Notes under the pieces: generated by a model
The model's input: only the letters and a program-made list of their open reading frames with translations
What the model was told of the DNA's origin: nothing
The model's database searches: none
Part shown: in pieces, positions 5,661-7,377 of the stretch
How positions within the stretch are numbered: the stretch's first letter is position 1
Layout of the letters: each line of letters begins with the position of its first letter
Translations under genes and position numbers: made by a program
Assembly (NCBI GenBank): GCA_030037185.1
Contig: JASHRR010000252.1
Span: forward strand, 1-7,377
Direction: 5' to 3'
Source: Xanthobacteraceae bacterium
Lineage (GTDB): Bacteria > Pseudomonadota > Alphaproteobacteria > Rhizobiales > Xanthobacteraceae
Length of the DNA stretch: 7,377 nt

Positions 5661-5789
5661 AACTCATCGAGGCCAGACTTGGATGCGCGGACGTGTCGCG
5701 AGTTCAGTCGCGCCGAGCTCGCGACCGGCGGCTGCCGCGGGCAACCCAGCGAGAGTAAACAAAGCAGCCATCACAGCGAATCAAGTATC

Positions 5790-6326
5790 ATGGAATCCAC
5801 TTTCCCTTTCCTTAGGCTTAGGCTAGCCACTTCACCGCTTCCAGTCCCTGCAGGCTGGTATGCGGTGCCTTTGCGGCTCATTGTCGGTCTGGGTTTCGTC
5901 GAACATGGCTACGCGAAGCTTTCGCGCGGAGCCGACGCGTTCATCGCGATCCTGCACGCGATCGGCGTGCCATTCCCAGACCTGCTCGGCTGGGCGACGA
6001 TCGTGGTCGAGATCATTGGCGGACTACTCATCCTCTTCGGTGCTTTCGTGCCTGTCGCCGCGGCGCCGATGATCATTGTGCTGCTGGTGGCGATCTTGAC
6101 CGTGCATTTGCCCAACGGATTCAGCTCTATCAAGCTGATGTCCTACGATGCCACAGGCGCGCATTTTGGCCAGCCGGGCTATGAGACGGACTTGCTCTAT
6201 GTGGCCGGGTTGCTTGCGCTGTGCCTTGGCGGCGCCGGACCGCTCTCACTCGACACTTATTTGGCGCGATCTCGAACGAAGACGTCAACCCGCCCCGGCT
6301 TGGATGCGATGATGGACGACGCCTGA
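5790..6326 (+). CDS. DoxX-family inner-membrane protein
   Basis: A 178-aa membrane protein with four hydrophobic spans. The family motifs are present in order: LRLIVGLGFVEHGYAKL (span 1), the loop HAIGVPFPDLLGWATIVVEIIGGLLILFG (span 2), VAAAPMIIVLLVAILTVHL (span 3), and ETDLLYVAGLLALCLGGAGPLSLD (span 4). This is the standard DoxX fold. The ATG at 5790 fits the usual N-terminal length, although no good Shine-Dalgarno is visible; longer starts add only low-complexity sequence. DoxX proteins occur in oxidative-stress complexes. They also lie in SigF/NrsF-controlled operons with DUF2282 and DUF692 genes, where the set handles copper and similar metals. Those partners are not seen here. The position near nrsF and sigF, with an ECF-like promoter ahead, supports a role in the same stress response, now apparently reduced to DoxX alone. 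The gene is transcribed divergently from nrsF. Confidence 0.85.
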   Translation: MESTFPFLRLRLATSPLPVPAGWYAVPLRLIVGLGFVEHGYAKLSRGADAFIAILHAIGVPFPDLLGWATIVVEIIGGLLILFGAFVPVAAAPMIIVLLVAILTVHLPNGFSSIKLMSYDATGAHFGQPGYETDLLYVAGLLALCLGGAGPLSLDTYLARSRTKTSTRPGLDAMMDDA

Positions 6327-6351
6327 TGGCATGACCATGTAGCCGCGTGGG

Positions 6352-6389
6352 GCCCTAAAGGACATACCCGGCAGAGCCCTAAAGGGCTC
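6352..6389 (+). terminator. Weak hairpin and short direct repeat after doxX
   Basis: The 10-mer GCCCTAAAGG occurs at 6352-6361 and 6376-6385. The second copy forms a hairpin, GAGCCC (6374-6379) and GGGCTC (6384-6389), around TAAA. It lies about 50 bases after the doxX stop and may end the transcript, but has no T-run. Confidence 0.3.
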
Positions 6390-6709
6390 CTGCCCGCGCT
6401 AGCCCAATGTGCACGGGAGACCCGACCCGTCCTGGATCGGGATGATCCTGTTAGCGAGGAAGATGCGTGCTTCGTAACAGCACACCGCACCGCCATTCCC
6501 CAGTTCTCACGATGCCATTGGCGCAGGTCACCCAATCGCTGATGACACGCGCCGTGGTTTACATCGCAGACGCAGAGAGATGCGCCTTGCAATTCGAGGC
6601 GACGCACTTTGCTCAGTACGCCGTCAATACCAATCCATCGCCCGGCACAATCTTCGCCAACTTGATTTGTTCCGAAACCGGCGAGTATCAGAATTGGTAA
6701 GCGTGTGAC
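6390..6709. other. Non-coding stretch between doxX and the reductase pseudogene
   Basis: About 320 bases without a convincing gene. Minus-strand frames continue on from the glutathionyl-hydroquinone reductase remnant (IDGVLSKVRRLELQGASLC...), but they lack the expected C-terminal motifs of that family. They therefore appear to be unrelated or fully decayed DNA. Confidence 0.4.
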
Positions 6710-7202
6710 GCCGTCGACGCCGGCATTGAACATGATGATCTCGAACGATTCGTTGTTGACGATCGTTTTCGTGTCCCGCGGCGAACCGTAACCTTGCCGA
6801 TGTAGATTGCTCGCGACATGGGCTTTGTAGAGGCGGTGGAAGCCGTTGACCTCGTCGGGTACGCAGTCGGTCGGGATAACCGCCATCGCGTTCGACCGCC
6901 CGGCCGGTCTGCTTGAGACCCGCTAAGGCGTCGGCGACGGAGATGACTTGGCGCGCTGCTTCAACGCGCGGTAGATCAGGATACGGTGCCACCACGGGCA
7001 GCCATGCGCGAGGTGGACGTTAGCGTCCCGGCTCCGCCTTGAAGCCGAGCGAGCCGTCGGCCGTGATGGCGTTGCGGAACACAACTGCCGGCGCAGCTCG
7101 CACGCTCCGGATCGGATCGTTTGCGGCGACAGTTCGCCGTCGGTCCACCTGCCTTCGATCAGAACACCCGTGAGAGACCACCCATTCCGCGAATTTCGCC
7201 AT
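6710..7202 (-). pseudogene. Glutathionyl-hydroquinone reductase (YqjG/PcpF type GST), frameshifted and truncated
   Basis: Five minus-strand segments in alternating frames line up in order with the Xi-class glutathione transferase family. They are GVLIEGRWTDGELSPQT (7168-7118), FRNAITADGSLGFKAEPGR (7079-7023), then HLAHGCPWWHRILIYRALKQ, which holds the catalytic-cysteine motif (usually CPWAHR; Cys codon about 7000). Next come ISVADALAGLKQTGRAVERDG (about 6941-6879) and TDCVPDEVNGFHRLYKAHVAS running on to TKTIVNNESFEIIMFNAGVDG (about 6871-6710). At least four shifts break the gene, one of them a stop (TAA) created just after EPGR. The C-terminal helical domain is not recognisable. Intact enzymes reduce glutathionyl-hydroquinones with glutathione in quinone detoxification. 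A likely start is ATG 7202, preceded by CGGGAA. It is divergent from a TetR-family regulator, with a candidate operator between. Confidence 0.85.
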
Positions 7203-7218
7203 TTCCCGTGCTCCGGCC

Positions 7219-7237
7219 TTGATTTTGTATCAATCAA
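7219..7237. promoter_or_regulatory. Candidate TetR operator/promoter between the reductase remnant and tetR gene
   Basis: TTGATTTTGTATCAATCAA has outer arms TTGATT and AATCAA (7219-7224, 7232-7237) and an inner palindrome TTGAT-N5-ATCAA (7219-7233). It lies in an AT-rich patch in otherwise GC-rich DNA, between the divergent genes. On the plus strand TTGATT and TATAAC (7240-7245) could be promoter boxes, though the spacing of 15 bp is short. The sequence is unlike the four palindromes at 1410-1741, so a different regulator is implied. Confidence 0.4.
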
Positions 7238-7289
7238 TATATAACGTCGATGGCGCCTCGATCTGCGCCCGAGCCGGTGACGCAAAGCC

Positions 7290-7377
7290 ATGCCGCGACC
7301 GAGAGAATTCGAAGAGATCGTCGCGCTCGAAGCGGCGATTGAATGCTTCTGGCGGCGCGGCTATGAGGCGACTTCGC
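7290..7377 (+). CDS. TetR-family transcriptional regulator, N-terminal fragment cut by window end
   Basis: An ATG at 7290 opens a frame to the window end, giving 29 complete codons: MPRPREFEEIVALEAAIECF then WRRGYEATS. This is the characteristic first helix and turn of the TetR DNA-binding domain (A-x-x-x-F-W-x-x-G-Y-x-x-T-S), close to the AcrR/NemR-like proteins that control quinone and electrophile detoxification genes. GGTGA about 10 bases ahead is a modest ribosome site. Divergence from the glutathionyl-hydroquinone reductase remnant suggests it once controlled that gene, sensing quinones or similar compounds. The rest of the gene lies outside the window. It may now have lost its neighbour target. 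Confidence 0.85.
   Translation, partial: MPRPREFEEIVALEAAIECFWRRGYEATS

Larger units (their letters stand above)
5429..5789. other. Leader region upstream of doxX, no convincing gene
   Basis: About 360 bases between the transposase remnant and doxX. A 49-codon frame (5427-5576, MTTARVPYPLFLDGYPSISQ...FKYEPRTS) is open but has no ribosome site and no recognised family. The doxX frame is open up to a GTG at 5577, yet the 71 extra residues are low-complexity Ser/Arg-rich sequence, so I treat them as non-coding. The region holds a strong hairpin (5477-5498) and a candidate ECF promoter (5634-5660). Confidence 0.4.

Noticed and set aside
5577..5789. N-terminal extension of DoxX by 71 residues from a GTG
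   Set aside because: The added sequence is low-complexity, unlike any DoxX N-terminus, and would start upstream of the candidate promoter.
6257..6886. A 209-aa minus-strand protein as one gene
   Set aside because: Only its first 59 residues match the reductase family; the rest is unrelated and overlaps the end of doxX antisense, so it is a decayed frame.

Overview
The window looks like accessory DNA from a GC-rich alphaproteobacterium, most likely of the Hyphomicrobiales (Rhizobiales). This rests on the base composition, the alphaproteobacterial style of the encoded proteins, and the pairing of an ECF sigma factor with a DUF1109/NrsF-type membrane anti-sigma factor. Coding density is low. 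Intact genes alternate with decayed ones: a frameshifted glutathionyl-hydroquinone reductase, an IS5-type transposase remnant and a possible hydrolase remnant. This suggests a region rearranged by mobile elements.

Left part (1-2000): a secreted DUF4344 putative metallopeptidase on the minus strand, possibly followed by a small overlapping ORF, faces a small single-span membrane protein on the plus strand. Between them lie four nearly identical 19-bp palindromes of TetR-operator type, in two pairs. Each pair sits at a recognisable sigma-70-like promoter, one firing in each direction. No regulator for these sites is visible in the window.

Middle part (2000-5100, all minus strand): a two-domain RidA/YjgF-like protein, a possible broken alpha/beta-hydrolase tail, an ECF sigma factor of the SigF type, and an intact six-span NrsF-type anti-sigma factor. 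The gene order is unusual. The intact anti-sigma gene lies upstream of the sigma gene, while the sigma stop codon overlaps the start of a short ORF whose first residues (V/M-K-T-D) look like an NrsF start. This suggests truncation or duplication of the anti-sigma gene.

Right part (5100-7377): an IS5-like transposase remnant abuts nrsF. Beyond it, on the plus strand, is a DoxX-family membrane protein preceded by a plausible ECF promoter (GTAACG, 16 bp, CGTAT). In Caulobacter and relatives, SigF/NrsF controls a DoxX/DUF2282/DUF692/DUF2063 (bufferin) gene set tied to heavy-metal and oxidative stress. Here only DoxX is visible. The window ends with the glutathionyl-hydroquinone reductase pseudogene, divergent from the first 29 codons of a TetR-family regulator, with a palindromic candidate operator between them.

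Nothing here amounts to a clearly new system. The most interesting signals are the four-palindrome divergent control region, the rearranged SigF/NrsF/DoxX module, and the freshly decayed quinone-detoxification gene next to its probable regulator.
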